Below the pieces are notes generated by a model, which made no database searches, was not told where the DNA came from, and saw nothing but the letters and a program-made list of their open reading frames with translations. A stretch of DNA of 64,000 nt from Curvibacter gracilis ATCC BAA-807 (lineage in GTDB: Bacteria > Pseudomonadota > Gammaproteobacteria > Burkholderiales > Burkholderiaceae_C), in the NCBI RefSeq assembly GCF_000518645.1, contig NZ_JADZ01000025.1:41900-105899 (forward strand), in the 5' to 3' direction. Position numbers and translations under genes: made by a program. Of the stretch, positions 51,718 through 60,664 are shown in pieces; position 1 is the stretch's first letter; every line of letters begins with the position of its first letter.

Positions 51718-53823
51718 ATGACCGAAGCCGTCAAGACCACCCGCAGCGGCGCTGTGCTGGTGGCCACCGTGGACAACCCCCCCGTCAACGCCCTGGGCGT
51801 GGCGGTGCGCGCCGGCCTGAAGGCCGCCATCGAGGCCGCCGAGGCCGACCCCGCGGTGCAGGCCGTGCTGATCGTGGGCGCGGGCCGCGCCTTCATCGCC
51901 GGTGCCGACATCCGCGAGTTCGGCAAGCCGCCGCAAGCCCCCTCGCTGCCCGAGGTGTGCCGCACCATCGAGCTGTGCAGCAAGCCCGTGGTGGCCGCCA
52001 TCCATGGCCCGGCCCTGGGCGGCGGGCTCGAAATCGCCCTCTCGGCGCACTACCGCGTGGCCATGCCCGGCAGCAAGCTGGGCCTGCCCGAGGTGCAACT
52101 GGGCCTGATCCCGGGCTCGGGCGGCACCCAGCGGGCACCACGCCTGGCCGGCATCCAGGCCTCGGTCGAGCTGATGCTCAGCGGGCGCCACATCGGGGCC
52201 GATGAGGCCGTCAAGCTGGGCCTGGTCGACCGCGTGGGCAGCGCGGCCGACGCGCTGACCGAGGGCCTGACCTATGCCGGCGAACTGCTGGCCCGCCAGG
52301 CCCCGGTGCGCCGCAGCTGCGACGCGCTGGCGCTGGCCGACAAGGCCGCCGCCCAGGCCCAGCTCGACGCCTTGAAGGTCGACACCGCCAAGAAGAGCAA
52401 GGGCCTGTTCTCCCCCCTCAAGATCATCGAAGCCGTGCAAGGCGCCCTTGACCTGCCTTTTGACGAAGGCATGAAGCGCGAACGCGAGCTGTTCCTGCAA
52501 TGCATTGACAGCCCGCAGCGGGCCGGTCTGATCCATGCCTTCTTTGCCGAGCGCGAAGTGGTCAAGGTGCCCGAGGCCAAGGCCGCCCAGCCGCGCCCCT
52601 TCAACACCATCGGGGTGGTGGGCGGCGGCACCATGGGTGCCGGCATCGCGGTGTCGGTGCTCGATGCCGGCCTGCCGGTCACCATGGTCGAGCGCGATGC
52701 CGAATCGATTGCGCGCGGTCGCGCCAATGTCGAGAAGGTGTACGACGGCCTGGTCGCCAAGGGCCGCATGAGCCCCGAGGCCAAGGCCGCGGTGATGGCC
52801 CGCTTCAGCGGCAGCACCTCGTATGACGCACTGGCCCAGGTCGACCTGGTGATCGAGGCGGTGTTCGAGGAGATGGGCGTCAAGAAGGCCGTGTTTGCCG
52901 AACTCGACCGCGTCTGCAAGCCCGGCGCCGTGCTGGCCACCAACACCTCCTACCTCGACATCGACGAGATCGCGGGCAGCGTCAGCCGCCCGCAGGATGT
53001 GGTGGGCCTGCACTTCTTCTCGCCGGCCAACATCATGAAGCTGCTTGAGATCGTGGTGCCCGCCCGGGTCAGTGCCGATGTGGTGTCCACCGCCTTCGCG
53101 CTGGCGCAAAAGCTCAAGAAGGTGCCGGTGCGCGCCGGTGTGTGCGATGGCTTCATCGGCAACCGCATCCTGGCGGTGTACCGGGCGGCCGCCGACCACA
53201 TGATGGAAGACGGCGCCTCGCCCTACCAGATCGACCAGGCCGTGCGCGATTTTGGCTACCCCATGGGGCCGTTCCAGGTGTCCGACCTGGCCGGCGGCGA
53301 CATCGGTTGGGCCACGCGCAAGCGCCGTGCCGCCACCCGCGACCCGCAGGCCCGCTACGTGCAGATCGCCGACCGCATCTGCGAGCGCGGCTGGTTCGGC
53401 CAGAAGACCGCCCGGGGCTACTACCTGTACCCCAACGGCGCCCGCGTCGGCAGCCCCGACCCCGAGGTGCTGGCCATTGTGGACGCCGAGCGCGAGCGCG
53501 CCGGCATCACGCCGCGCGCCTTCAGCAACGAAGAAATCATGCGCCGCTACATGGCCGCCATGGTCAACGAAGGGGCCAACGTGGTGCACCAGGGCATCGC
53601 GCTGCGCCCGCTCGATGTGGACGTGACCTTTGTCTACGGCTACGGCTTTCCGCGCTTCCGCGGTGGCCCCATGAAGTACGCCGACATGGTGGGCCTGCCG
53701 CGGATCCTGGCTGACATCGAAGCCTTCGCCAAGGAAGACCCGCTGTTCTGGAAGCCCTCGCCCCTGCTGGTGGAACTGGTCGCCAAGGGTGCCAATTTCG
53801 ACTCGCTGAACAAGCCCGAATAA
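51718..53823 (+). CDS. Enoyl-CoA hydratase / 3-hydroxyacyl-CoA dehydrogenase (FadJ/PimF-like)
   Basis: This 701-residue bifunctional enzyme hydrates enoyl-CoA and oxidises the 3-hydroxy product with NAD. The N-terminal crotonase domain (about 1-190) has IAGADIREFG and PALGGGLEIALS; the dehydrogenase domain carries GVVGGGTMGAGIA from about residue 299, then DLVIEAVFEEMGVKK and the C-terminal domains with GLHFFSPANIMKLLEIV. It lies first in the catabolic operon, whose gene set resembles the pim dicarboxylate operon, where the equivalent is PimF. The start ATG at 51718 follows GGAGAC. 42 bases separate it from the thiolase gene. Confidence 0.93.
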   Translation: MTEAVKTTRSGAVLVATVDNPPVNALGVAVRAGLKAAIEAAEADPAVQAVLIVGAGRAFIAGADIREFGKPPQAPSLPEVCRTIELCSKPVVAAIHGPALGGGLEIALSAHYRVAMPGSKLGLPEVQLGLIPGSGGTQRAPRLAGIQASVELMLSGRHIGADEAVKLGLVDRVGSAADALTEGLTYAGELLARQAPVRRSCDALALADKAAAQAQLDALKVDTAKKSKGLFSPLKIIEAVQGALDLPFDEGMKRERELFLQCIDSPQRAGLIHAFFAEREVVKVPEAKAAQPRPFNTIGVVGGGTMGAGIAVSVLDAGLPVTMVERDAESIARGRANVEKVYDGLVAKGRMSPEAKAAVMARFSGSTSYDALAQVDLVIEAVFEEMGVKKAVFAELDRVCKPGAVLATNTSYLDIDEIAGSVSRPQDVVGLHFFSPANIMKLLEIVVPARVSADVVSTAFALAQKLKKVPVRAGVCDGFIGNRILAVYRAAADHMMEDGASPYQIDQAVRDFGYPMGPFQVSDLAGGDIGWATRKRRAATRDPQARYVQIADRICERGWFGQKTARGYYLYPNGARVGSPDPEVLAIVDAERERAGITPRAFSNEEIMRRYMAAMVNEGANVVHQGIALRPLDVDVTFVYGYGFPRFRGGPMKYADMVGLPRILADIEAFAKEDPLFWKPSPLLVELVAKGANFDSLNKPE

Positions 53824-53865
53824 GTCAGAGCCAGCCTGAACCCAACTTTTCAAGAGAGACTCACC

Positions 53866-55047
53866 ATGCGCCAAGCCGTCATTGTTTCCACCGCCCGCAC
53901 CCCGCTCACCAAGTCGCATCGCGGCGAGTTCAACATCACCCCCGGCCCCACGCTGGCCGCCTTTGCCGTCAAGGCGGCGGTCGAGCGCTCGGGCATCGAC
54001 CCGGCCCTGATTGAAGACGCCATCCTGGGCTGCGGCTACCCTGAGGGCATCACCGGCCGCAACATCGGCCGCCAAGCCGTCATCCGCGCGGGCCTGCCGC
54101 TGAGCATCGGCGGCACCACCGTCAACCGCTTCTGTGCCTCGGGCCTGCAGGCCATCGCCATGGCGGCGGGCCGCATCGTGGCCGAGGGCGTGCCGGCGAT
54201 GATTGCCGGTGGCGTGGAAAGCATCTCGGGCATCAAGAGCCGCGACGACGCCCAGCTCACGCTGGACCCCTGGATCGTCGAGCACAAGCCCGATCTCTAC
54301 CTGTCGATGATCGAGACCGCCGACATCGTGGCCCAGCGCTACGGCATCAGCCGCGAGGCGCAAGACCGCTTCTCGGCCGAGAGCCAGCGCAAGACCGAAG
54401 AGGCCCAACTGGCCGGTCGCTACGCCGAAGAAATCGTGCCCTGCACCACCACCATGGCCGTGGTCAACAAAGAGACCAAGGAAGTCACGAAGCAAGAGGT
54501 GACCGCCACCGCCGACAACTGCAACCGCCGCGGCACCACCTACGAGGCCCTGGCCAAGCTGGCCCCGGTCAATGGCCCCGACAAGTTCATCACCGCCGGC
54601 AATGCCTCGCAGCTGTCGGATGGTGCCTCGGCCTGCGTGCTGATGGAAGCCGCCGAGGCCGAGCGCCTGGGCCTGCAGCCCCTGGGCGCCTTCCGGGGCC
54701 TGGCGATTGCCGGCTGCGAGCCCGACGAGATGGGCATCGGCCCGGTGTTCGCCGTGCCCAAGCTGCTGGCCCGCCACGGTCTCAAGGTCGAGGACATCGA
54801 CCTGTGGGAGCTCAACGAGGCCTTTGCCTCGCAATCCATCTACTGCCAGCAGAAGCTGGGCATCCCCGATGAGCGCCTCAACGTCAACGGGGGCGCCATC
54901 TCCATCGGCCACCCCTTCGGCATGACCGGCGCCCGCCTGACCGGCCATGTGCTGCTCGAAGGCCGCCGCCGCAAGGCCAAGTGGGCCGTGGTCACCATGT
55001 GCATCGCCGGTGGCATGGGCGCTGCCGGCCTGTTCGAAATCTTCTGA
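53866..55047 (+). CDS. Acetyl-CoA C-acyltransferase (thiolase, PimB-like)
   Basis: This 393-residue thiolase cleaves 3-ketoacyl-CoA with CoA in the last step of beta-oxidation. The nucleophile is C90 in [12 protein letters not shown], with H349 in [10 protein letters not shown] and C379 in [10 protein letters not shown] completing the active site. Full length and clear fold place it as degradative (type I-like) rather than biosynthetic. GAGAGAC lies upstream. It follows the FadJ-like gene in the same operon and precedes the dehydrogenase pair. Confidence 0.94.
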   Translation: MRQAVIVSTARTPLTKSHRGEFNITPGPTLAAFAVKAAVERSGIDPALIEDAILGCGYPEGITGRNIGRQAVIRAGLPLSIGGTTVNRFCASGLQAIAMAAGRIVAEGVPAMIAGGVESISGIKSRDDAQLTLDPWIVEHKPDLYLSMIETADIVAQRYGISREAQDRFSAESQRKTEEAQLAGRYAEEIVPCTTTMAVVNKETKEVTKQEVTATADNCNRRGTTYEALAKLAPVNGPDKFITAGNASQLSDGASACVLMEAAEAERLGLQPLGAFRGLAIAGCEPDEMGIGPVFAVPKLLARHGLKVEDIDLWELNEAFASQSIYCQQKLGIPDERLNVNGGAISIGHPFGMTGARLTGHVLLEGRRRKAKWAVVTMCIAGGMGAAGLFEIF

Positions 55048-55060
55048 TCCCGGAGCCCTC

Positions 55061-56257
55061 ATGGACCTGAATTTCACCCCTGAAGAAGAAGCCTTCCGCG
55101 CCGAAGTGCAGGGCTTTCTGCGCGACAAGCTGCCCGCCCGCCTGCGCGACAAGGTCAAGGCCGGCCTGCGCCTGACCCGGGACGACTCGGTGGAGTGGCA
55201 CACCCTGCTCAACGAGCGCGGCTGGCTGGCCAACCACTGGCCCACGCAGTACGGCGGCCCGGGCTGGAACGCGGTGCAGAAGTTCATCTTCGAGCACGAA
55301 TGTGCCGTGGGCGGTGCGCCGCGCATCGTGCCCTTCGGCGTCAACATGCTGGGCCCGGTGCTGATCAAGTACGGCAGCGAAGCCCAGAAGCAATACTGGC
55401 TGCCGCGCATCCTGAACGGCGACGACTGGTGGTGCCAGGGCTATTCCGAACCCGGCTCGGGCTCGGACCTGGCCTCGGTCAAGACCACGGCCGTGCGCGA
55501 GGGGGATCACTACATCGTCAATGGCCAGAAGACCTGGACCACGCTGGGTCACCACGCCAACATGATCTTCTGCCTGGTGCGCACCAACAAAGAGGCCAAG
55601 CAGCAGTCGGGCATCAGCTTCCTGCTGGTCGACATGAACAGCCCTGGCGTGGAAGTGCGGCCCATCATCACGCTGGACGGTGAGCACGAGGTCAATGAAG
55701 TCTTCTTCACCGACGTCAAGGTGCCCGTGGGCAACCTGGTGGGCGAAGAGAACAAGGGCTGGACCTACGCCAAGTACCTGCTGACCTACGAGCGCACCAA
55801 CATCGCGGGCGTGGGCTTCAGCGTGGCCGCACTTGAGCGGCTCAAGCGCATCGCTGCCAAGGTGCAGCGCCATGGCCGACCCCTGATCGAAGACCCGTCC
55901 TTTGCCACCCGCCTGGCCAAGGTCGAGATCGACCTCGAGAACATGAAGACCACCAACCTGCGCGTGATCGCCGCCGTGGCCGGTGGTGGCGTGCCGGGCG
56001 CCGAGAGCTCGATGCTGAAGATCCGCGGCACCGAGATCCGGCAAGAGCTCACCTCGCTCACGCGCCGGGCCATGGGCCCCTACGCCTTGCCCTTCATCGA
56101 AGAGGCCATGTACGAAGGCTATGCCGACGAGCCCGTGGGCCCGGCCGAGGCCGCCCAGGCGGCCGCCATCTACTTCAACAACCGCAAGCTGTCGATCTTC
56201 GGCGGCTCCAACGAGATCCAGAAGAACATCATCTCCAAGATGATCCTGGGCCTGTGA
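55061..56257 (+). CDS. pimC: Acyl-CoA dehydrogenase, large subunit (pimeloyl-CoA type)
   Basis: This 398-residue flavoprotein matches the large subunit of two-gene dehydrogenases such as PimC. It has YSEPGSGSDLASVKTT, GQKTWTTLGHHANMIFCL and VNEVFFTDVKVPVGNLVGEE. Where ordinary enzymes have the catalytic Glu in a YEGT-type loop, this one has IFGGSNEIQ, so its own base is uncertain. The ATG at 55061 follows CCCGGAGCC. Substrate is inferred from family; a dicarboxyl-CoA is likely but a chain-length match is not proven. The small subunit gene starts 16 bases on. Confidence 0.83.
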   Translation: MDLNFTPEEEAFRAEVQGFLRDKLPARLRDKVKAGLRLTRDDSVEWHTLLNERGWLANHWPTQYGGPGWNAVQKFIFEHECAVGGAPRIVPFGVNMLGPVLIKYGSEAQKQYWLPRILNGDDWWCQGYSEPGSGSDLASVKTTAVREGDHYIVNGQKTWTTLGHHANMIFCLVRTNKEAKQQSGISFLLVDMNSPGVEVRPIITLDGEHEVNEVFFTDVKVPVGNLVGEENKGWTYAKYLLTYERTNIAGVGFSVAALERLKRIAAKVQRHGRPLIEDPSFATRLAKVEIDLENMKTTNLRVIAAVAGGGVPGAESSMLKIRGTEIRQELTSLTRRAMGPYALPFIEEAMYEGYADEPVGPAEAAQAAAIYFNNRKLSIFGGSNEIQKNIISKMILGL

Positions 56258-56273
56258 AGCAAGGGACACCGCG

Positions 56274-57410
56274 ATGAACTTTGAACACACCGAAGACCGC
56301 CGCATGCTGGCGGACACCCTGAACCGCTTCATCACCGAGCAATACCCCTTCGAGGTGCGCAAGCAGGTGGCGGGCAGCGAGCAGGGCCTGAGCACCGCCG
56401 TCTGGCAACAACTGGCCGAGATCGGCGCCCTGGGCGCCTTGTTCCCCGAAGGCGTGGGTGGCTTCGGCGGCGCGGGCTTTGACGTCAGTGTGGTGTTCGA
56501 AAGCCTGGGCCGTGGCCTGGTGGTCGAACCCTTTCTGGGCGCGCTGATCGTGGGCCGGGCCCTGGCTGCGGCCGGCAGCCCGGCGCAGCAGGCGGCGTTG
56601 GCCGGCCTGATCGACGGCAGCACCGTGGCCGCCCTGGCACACGACGAGCCTGGCAACCACTACGAGCTGTCGCGCGTGGCCACCCGGGCCACGCCCACCG
56701 CCACCGGTTGGCAGCTGGACGGCGCCAAGGCCGTGGTGCTGCAGGCCCAGGCCGCGCAGCTCTTGCTGGTCAGCGCCCGGGTGTCGGACGACATCGAGTC
56801 CGAAGACGGCCTCTCGCTGTTCCTGGTGCCGGCCGATGCCGCCGGTGTGCATCTGCGCAGCTACGGCCGCATCGACGGCGGGCGGGCTGCCGAAGTCACG
56901 CTGCAAGGCGTGCAGCTGGGCGCCGACGCCTTGCTGGGCGTGGCAGGGCAGGGCTTTGCCACGCTCGAGCTGGCCATCGGCTGGGGCCTGCTGGCGCTGT
57001 GCGCCGAGGCTGTGGGCGCCATGGACGTGGCCAAGCAGTACACACTCGAGTACCTGCAGACGCGCAAGCAGTTCGGCGTGCCGATCGGCAGCTTCCAGGC
57101 CTTGCAGCACCGCATGGCCGATGTGCTGCTGGAGATCGAACAGGCCCGCTCGGCCGTGATCAATGCCGCTGCCGCCATGGACGCCGATCGCCTGACGCGC
57201 GAGCGCGCGCTGTCGGCCGCCAAGTTCAGCATCGGGCGCATCGGGGCCCGGGTGGCCGAAGAAGCGGTGCAGATGCACGGCGGCATCGGCATGACCTGGG
57301 AGCTGCCCCTGGCCCACTACGCCAAGCGCCTGGTCATGATCGACCACCAGCTGGGCGATGAAGACCACCACCTGCAGCGCTACATCGCGCTGGGCCGGAG
57401 CGTGGCATGA
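56274..57410 (+). CDS. pimD: Acyl-CoA dehydrogenase, small subunit (pimeloyl-CoA type)
   Basis: This 378-residue subunit is the PimD-like partner. It has LGALGALFPEGVGGFGGAGF, TLEYLQTRKQFGVPIG and EAVQMHGGIGMTWELPLAHY, the C-terminal FAD-binding helix. Conserved substrate-loop residues are poor (the middle reads HDEPGNHYEL), as is usual when one subunit supports the other. Together with the preceding gene it should form an alpha-2-beta-2 enzyme that gives electrons to ETF, encoded at the right edge. It overlaps the enoyl-CoA hydratase gene by four bases. Confidence 0.83.
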   Translation: MNFEHTEDRRMLADTLNRFITEQYPFEVRKQVAGSEQGLSTAVWQQLAEIGALGALFPEGVGGFGGAGFDVSVVFESLGRGLVVEPFLGALIVGRALAAAGSPAQQAALAGLIDGSTVAALAHDEPGNHYELSRVATRATPTATGWQLDGAKAVVLQAQAAQLLLVSARVSDDIESEDGLSLFLVPADAAGVHLRSYGRIDGGRAAEVTLQGVQLGADALLGVAGQGFATLELAIGWGLLALCAEAVGAMDVAKQYTLEYLQTRKQFGVPIGSFQALQHRMADVLLEIEQARSAVINAAAAMDADRLTRERALSAAKFSIGRIGARVAEEAVQMHGGIGMTWELPLAHYAKRLVMIDHQLGDEDHHLQRYIALGRSVA

Positions 57411-58210
57411 GCAGCACCGACATCCTGCTGCAGCAGCGCGACGGCGCGGTGCTGGTGCTCACGCACAACAACCCGGCCGTGCGCAACGCGCTGTCACCCG
57501 AGTTCTATGCCGCGCTCACCGCAGCGTTGCAACAGGCCGCCGCCGATGATTCGGTCGGTGCCGTGGTGCTGACCGGTGCGGGTGGCATGTTCTGCTCGGG
57601 CGGCGACCTGCGCCAACTGATCAAGCGCCGCGAACTGCCCGAGACCGAGCGCCGCGAGCGCCTGGAAGGGCTGCACGACCTGATCCGCACCCTGCGCGAC
57701 TGCCCCAAGCCGGTGGTGGCGGCGGTGGAGGGCGCGGCCGCCGGGGCCGGCCTGTCCATCGCCCTGGCCTGCGACCTGCTGGTCAGTGCCCGCGACGCCA
57801 TCTACTCGGTGGCCTATGTCAAGGTGGGGCTCACCCCCGATGGTGGCGCCACCGCCTTCCTGGCCGAGTTCGTGTCGCGCCAGGTGCTGACCGAGCTGTG
57901 CCTGACCGGCGAGCGCATCACCGGCGAACGCCTGAACGCCCTGGGGGCGGTCAACCGCCTCACCGAAGCGGGCGACGCGCTGGCCCAGGCCGTGCACCTG
58001 GCCCGGCAGGTGGCCAGCGGCCCGCTGCAGGCCAATGCCGCCATCAAGGCCCTGTGCCGCTCCGCGCCCCAGGCCACGCTCGAAGAGCAGCTTGACCTGG
58101 AGGCCCAGCACATGGTGCGGGCCCAGGGCAGTGCAGAATCGCTGGAGGGCATCGGTGCCTTTCTCGACAAGCGCAAACCTGACTTCGTGAAACTGCGCCA
58201 GCCCGGCTGA
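57407..58210 (+). CDS. Enoyl-CoA hydratase / isomerase family protein
   Basis: This 267-residue crotonase-fold enzyme has the oxyanion motif SGGDLRQLIKRRELP, AAVEGAAAGAGLSIALACD and a C-terminal trimerisation helix. It carries the family Asp/Gly pattern (VKVGLTPDGGATAF), and the loop lacks the paired Glu of classic hydratases, having PDGG instead. It may therefore be an isomerase or thioesterase-like member rather than a plain hydratase. It overlaps pimD by ATGA and lies in the same operon. Confidence 0.88.
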   Translation: MSSTDILLQQRDGAVLVLTHNNPAVRNALSPEFYAALTAALQQAAADDSVGAVVLTGAGGMFCSGGDLRQLIKRRELPETERRERLEGLHDLIRTLRDCPKPVVAAVEGAAAGAGLSIALACDLLVSARDAIYSVAYVKVGLTPDGGATAFLAEFVSRQVLTELCLTGERITGERLNALGAVNRLTEAGDALAQAVHLARQVASGPLQANAAIKALCRSAPQATLEEQLDLEAQHMVRAQGSAESLEGIGAFLDKRKPDFVKLRQPG

Positions 58211-58238
58211 CCCCAACGATTTGACGGAGACAAGACCC

Positions 58239-59447
58239 ATGACCGCTTCCCCCTCTGGACTGCCGCTGGCCGGCGTCCGTGTGCTCGATCTCTCCCGCGT
58301 GCTGGCCGGCCCCTGGTGCGGCATGGTGCTGGGCGATTTCGGCGCCGAGGTGATCAAGGTCGAGCACCCCAAGCGCGGCGATGACACCCGCGACTGGGGC
58401 CTGCGCATCGGGCAGACCGAGACCGCCTACTTCAACAGCGTGAACCGCAACAAGCGCTCGGTCACGGTCGACCTCAAGACCCCCGAGGGCCAGCAGATCG
58501 TGCGCGACCTGGCCCTGCAGTGCGATGTGGTGATCCAGAACTTCAAGTACGGCGATGTCGAGACCATGGGCCTGGGCTACGAGCAGCTCAAGGCGCTCAA
58601 GCCCGATCTCATCTACTGCTCGGTCTCAGGCTACGACCGCACCGGCCCCGAGGCCGCGCGCCCCGGCTACGACCTGCTGGTGCAGGGCGAGGCCGGTCTG
58701 ATGGCGCTCAACGGTGAGGCCACCCAGCCCCCGTTGAAGTTCGGCGTGGCCGCGGTCGACATGTTCACCGGCATGTACTCGGCCCAGGCCGTGCTGGCGG
58801 CCCTGTTCGAGCGCCAGCGCACCGGCCAGGGCCGGCACATCGAGATGGCGCTGTTCGACTGCGGCCTGATGATCACCGCCTACTACGGGCTGGAGGCCTT
58901 GCTGCAGCAGAAAGACCCGCCGCGCTATGGCAATGCCCACCCCTCGATCGTGCCCTACGGCGTGTTCGACGCGGCCGACGGCCCGCTGGTGATTGCCGTG
59001 GGCAACAACGCCCAGTTCGAGCGCTTTGCCCGCGACGTGATCGACCGCCCTGACATCGCCAGCGACGAGCGCTTCAAGACCAACCTGGGCCGCGGCTCCA
59101 ACCGCGACGAGTTGGTGCCCCAGTTGCTGGCCGAACTGAAGGCCCGCCCACGCAAGCTTTTGCTGGAGCGCCTGGCTGCGGTGGGCATCCCCTGCGGCGA
59201 GGTGCTGGGCCTGCACGAGGCCCTGACCTCCGAGCGCGCCGTGCGCGGCGGCCTGGTGACCGAGCAGCCGCACCCGGTGGCCGGCAGCATGGCCGTGCTG
59301 GCGCCGCCGTATCGGCTGGATGGCGAGCGTCTGCCGGTGCGCCGCCCCCCACCGGTGCTGGGCGAGGGCACGCAGGATGTGCTGAGTGAGCTGCTGGGCC
59401 TGGATGCGGCCCGCGTGGCCGACCTCAAGGCCCGCGGCGTGCTCTGA
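58239..59447 (+). CDS. CaiB/BaiF (family III) CoA-transferase
   Basis: This 402-residue enzyme has PLAGVRVLDLSRVLAGPWCG, the FNSVNRNKRSVTVDLK segment and the catalytic Asp, D145, in PGYDLLVQGEAGLM. It would move CoA from a donor such as succinyl-CoA to the acid imported by the pathway. Start is ATG 58239, behind ACGGAGACA. It shares family and layout with the gene at 41461, but sequence similarity is only moderate. A Bug receptor gene follows after 79 bases. Confidence 0.92.
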   Translation: MTASPSGLPLAGVRVLDLSRVLAGPWCGMVLGDFGAEVIKVEHPKRGDDTRDWGLRIGQTETAYFNSVNRNKRSVTVDLKTPEGQQIVRDLALQCDVVIQNFKYGDVETMGLGYEQLKALKPDLIYCSVSGYDRTGPEAARPGYDLLVQGEAGLMALNGEATQPPLKFGVAAVDMFTGMYSAQAVLAALFERQRTGQGRHIEMALFDCGLMITAYYGLEALLQQKDPPRYGNAHPSIVPYGVFDAADGPLVIAVGNNAQFERFARDVIDRPDIASDERFKTNLGRGSNRDELVPQLLAELKARPRKLLLERLAAVGIPCGEVLGLHEALTSERAVRGGLVTEQPHPVAGSMAVLAPPYRLDGERLPVRRPPPVLGEGTQDVLSELLGLDAARVADLKARGVL

Positions 59448-59526
59448 ACCTCTTTTTCTGCCCCTTTCTGATTGCAACAAAGGCAGGCGGGCCACCCGGC
59501 CCCAGCCTGCCGACGGAGACTGTTTC

Positions 59527-60549
59527 ATGAGCAAGATGTCTGCTGGCGCCTGGGGCGCCGGAATGCCCCTGGGCCGCCGCTGGGCGCTGGGCCTGCTGAG
59601 CGGGCTGCTGGCCGCCCACACCCTGGGCGCCGTGGCCCTGGCACAGAGCTTTCCGAGCCGCCCGATCAAGCTGATCGTGCCCTTCCCACCCGGGGGGCCC
59701 ACCGACACCGCCTCGCGCATCGTGGGCCAGCGCCTGGCCGAGCGCCTGAAGCAGCCCGTGGTGGTCGAGAACCGGGCCGGTGCCTCGGGCTCGATCGCCG
59801 CGGCGGCCGTGGCCAAGAGCCCGGCCGACGGCTACACCCTGATGATGCTGGCCACCCCCACGCTGCTGGCGCCGCACCTGTACAAGAAGGCCGGCTACGA
59901 CATCGTGAAAGATTTCAGCCCCGTGGCCACGGTGTACGACCTGCCCATCGTGATGGTGGTCAACCCCACGGTGCTGCCTGATGTGAACACGCTGGCGCAG
60001 CTGATCGCCAAGGCCAAGGCCCAGCCCGGCCAGATCAACTACACCAGCTCGGGCGCCGGCAGCTTCGGCCACCTGAGCATGGAGCTGCTCAAGCAGCTCG
60101 GCGGCTTCGACATGCAGCACGTGCCCTACAAGGGCGGCGTGCCCGCCATCACCGACTTGCTGGGCGGCCAGGTGCCGATGATGTATGCCGATCTGGTGGC
60201 CGCCTTGCCGCACATCCGTTCGGGCAAGCTGCGCGCCATCGCGGTGGGCTCGCCCCAGCGCGTGAGCATGCTGCCCGAGGTGAAGACCGTGGCCGAACAG
60301 GGCATCACAGGCTTTGATGCCGTGTCCTGGGGTGGCCTGATGGCCCCGGCCGGCACCCCCAAAGAGGTGGTGAACCGCGTGGCCGACGAGGTCAAGGCCA
60401 TCCTGGCCGAAAAGGAAACGCAGGACAAACTTCTGCAGGCCGGCACCTTCAGTCGCTTCCAGGCGCCTGAGCAGATGGCCCAGCGCGTTCAACAGGACGA
60501 CGCCAAGTGGGGCAAGGTGATCCGCGACAAAGGCATTGCACTCGAGTGA
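59527..60549 (+). CDS. Bug family tripartite tricarboxylate receptor
   Basis: This 340-residue periplasmic receptor has a long signal sequence cut near VALAQSF, the ligand loops LIVPFPPGGPTDTASR and VVENRAGASGSI, and HVPYKGGVPAITDLLGG. Interleaving with CoA-transferase and ligase genes says it captures the acid that they activate. It has no membrane transporter partner nearby. The start ATG at 59527 follows GACGGAGAC. Confidence 0.92.
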   Translation: MSKMSAGAWGAGMPLGRRWALGLLSGLLAAHTLGAVALAQSFPSRPIKLIVPFPPGGPTDTASRIVGQRLAERLKQPVVVENRAGASGSIAAAAVAKSPADGYTLMMLATPTLLAPHLYKKAGYDIVKDFSPVATVYDLPIVMVVNPTVLPDVNTLAQLIAKAKAQPGQINYTSSGAGSFGHLSMELLKQLGGFDMQHVPYKGGVPAITDLLGGQVPMMYADLVAALPHIRSGKLRAIAVGSPQRVSMLPEVKTVAEQGITGFDAVSWGGLMAPAGTPKEVVNRVADEVKAILAEKETQDKLLQAGTFSRFQAPEQMAQRVQQDDAKWGKVIRDKGIALE

Positions 60550-60664
60550 ATGCGTGCCTGAAACCATCATGATCGGGGTCTCGTAAACGACAGACGGTTG
60601 GCTCATCCGGCTTTAACTTGCCGGGTTCTGTCTTGGCCCTTGTCCACTTCTTTTTCCAGCTTCC

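Noticed and set aside
51694..55410. A 1238-codon open frame on the minus strand across the FadJ-like and thiolase genes
   Set aside because: It is antisense to two clear enzymes with intact motifs, is rich in His, Gly and Ala as expected from high-GC antisense, and has no family feature or start signal.
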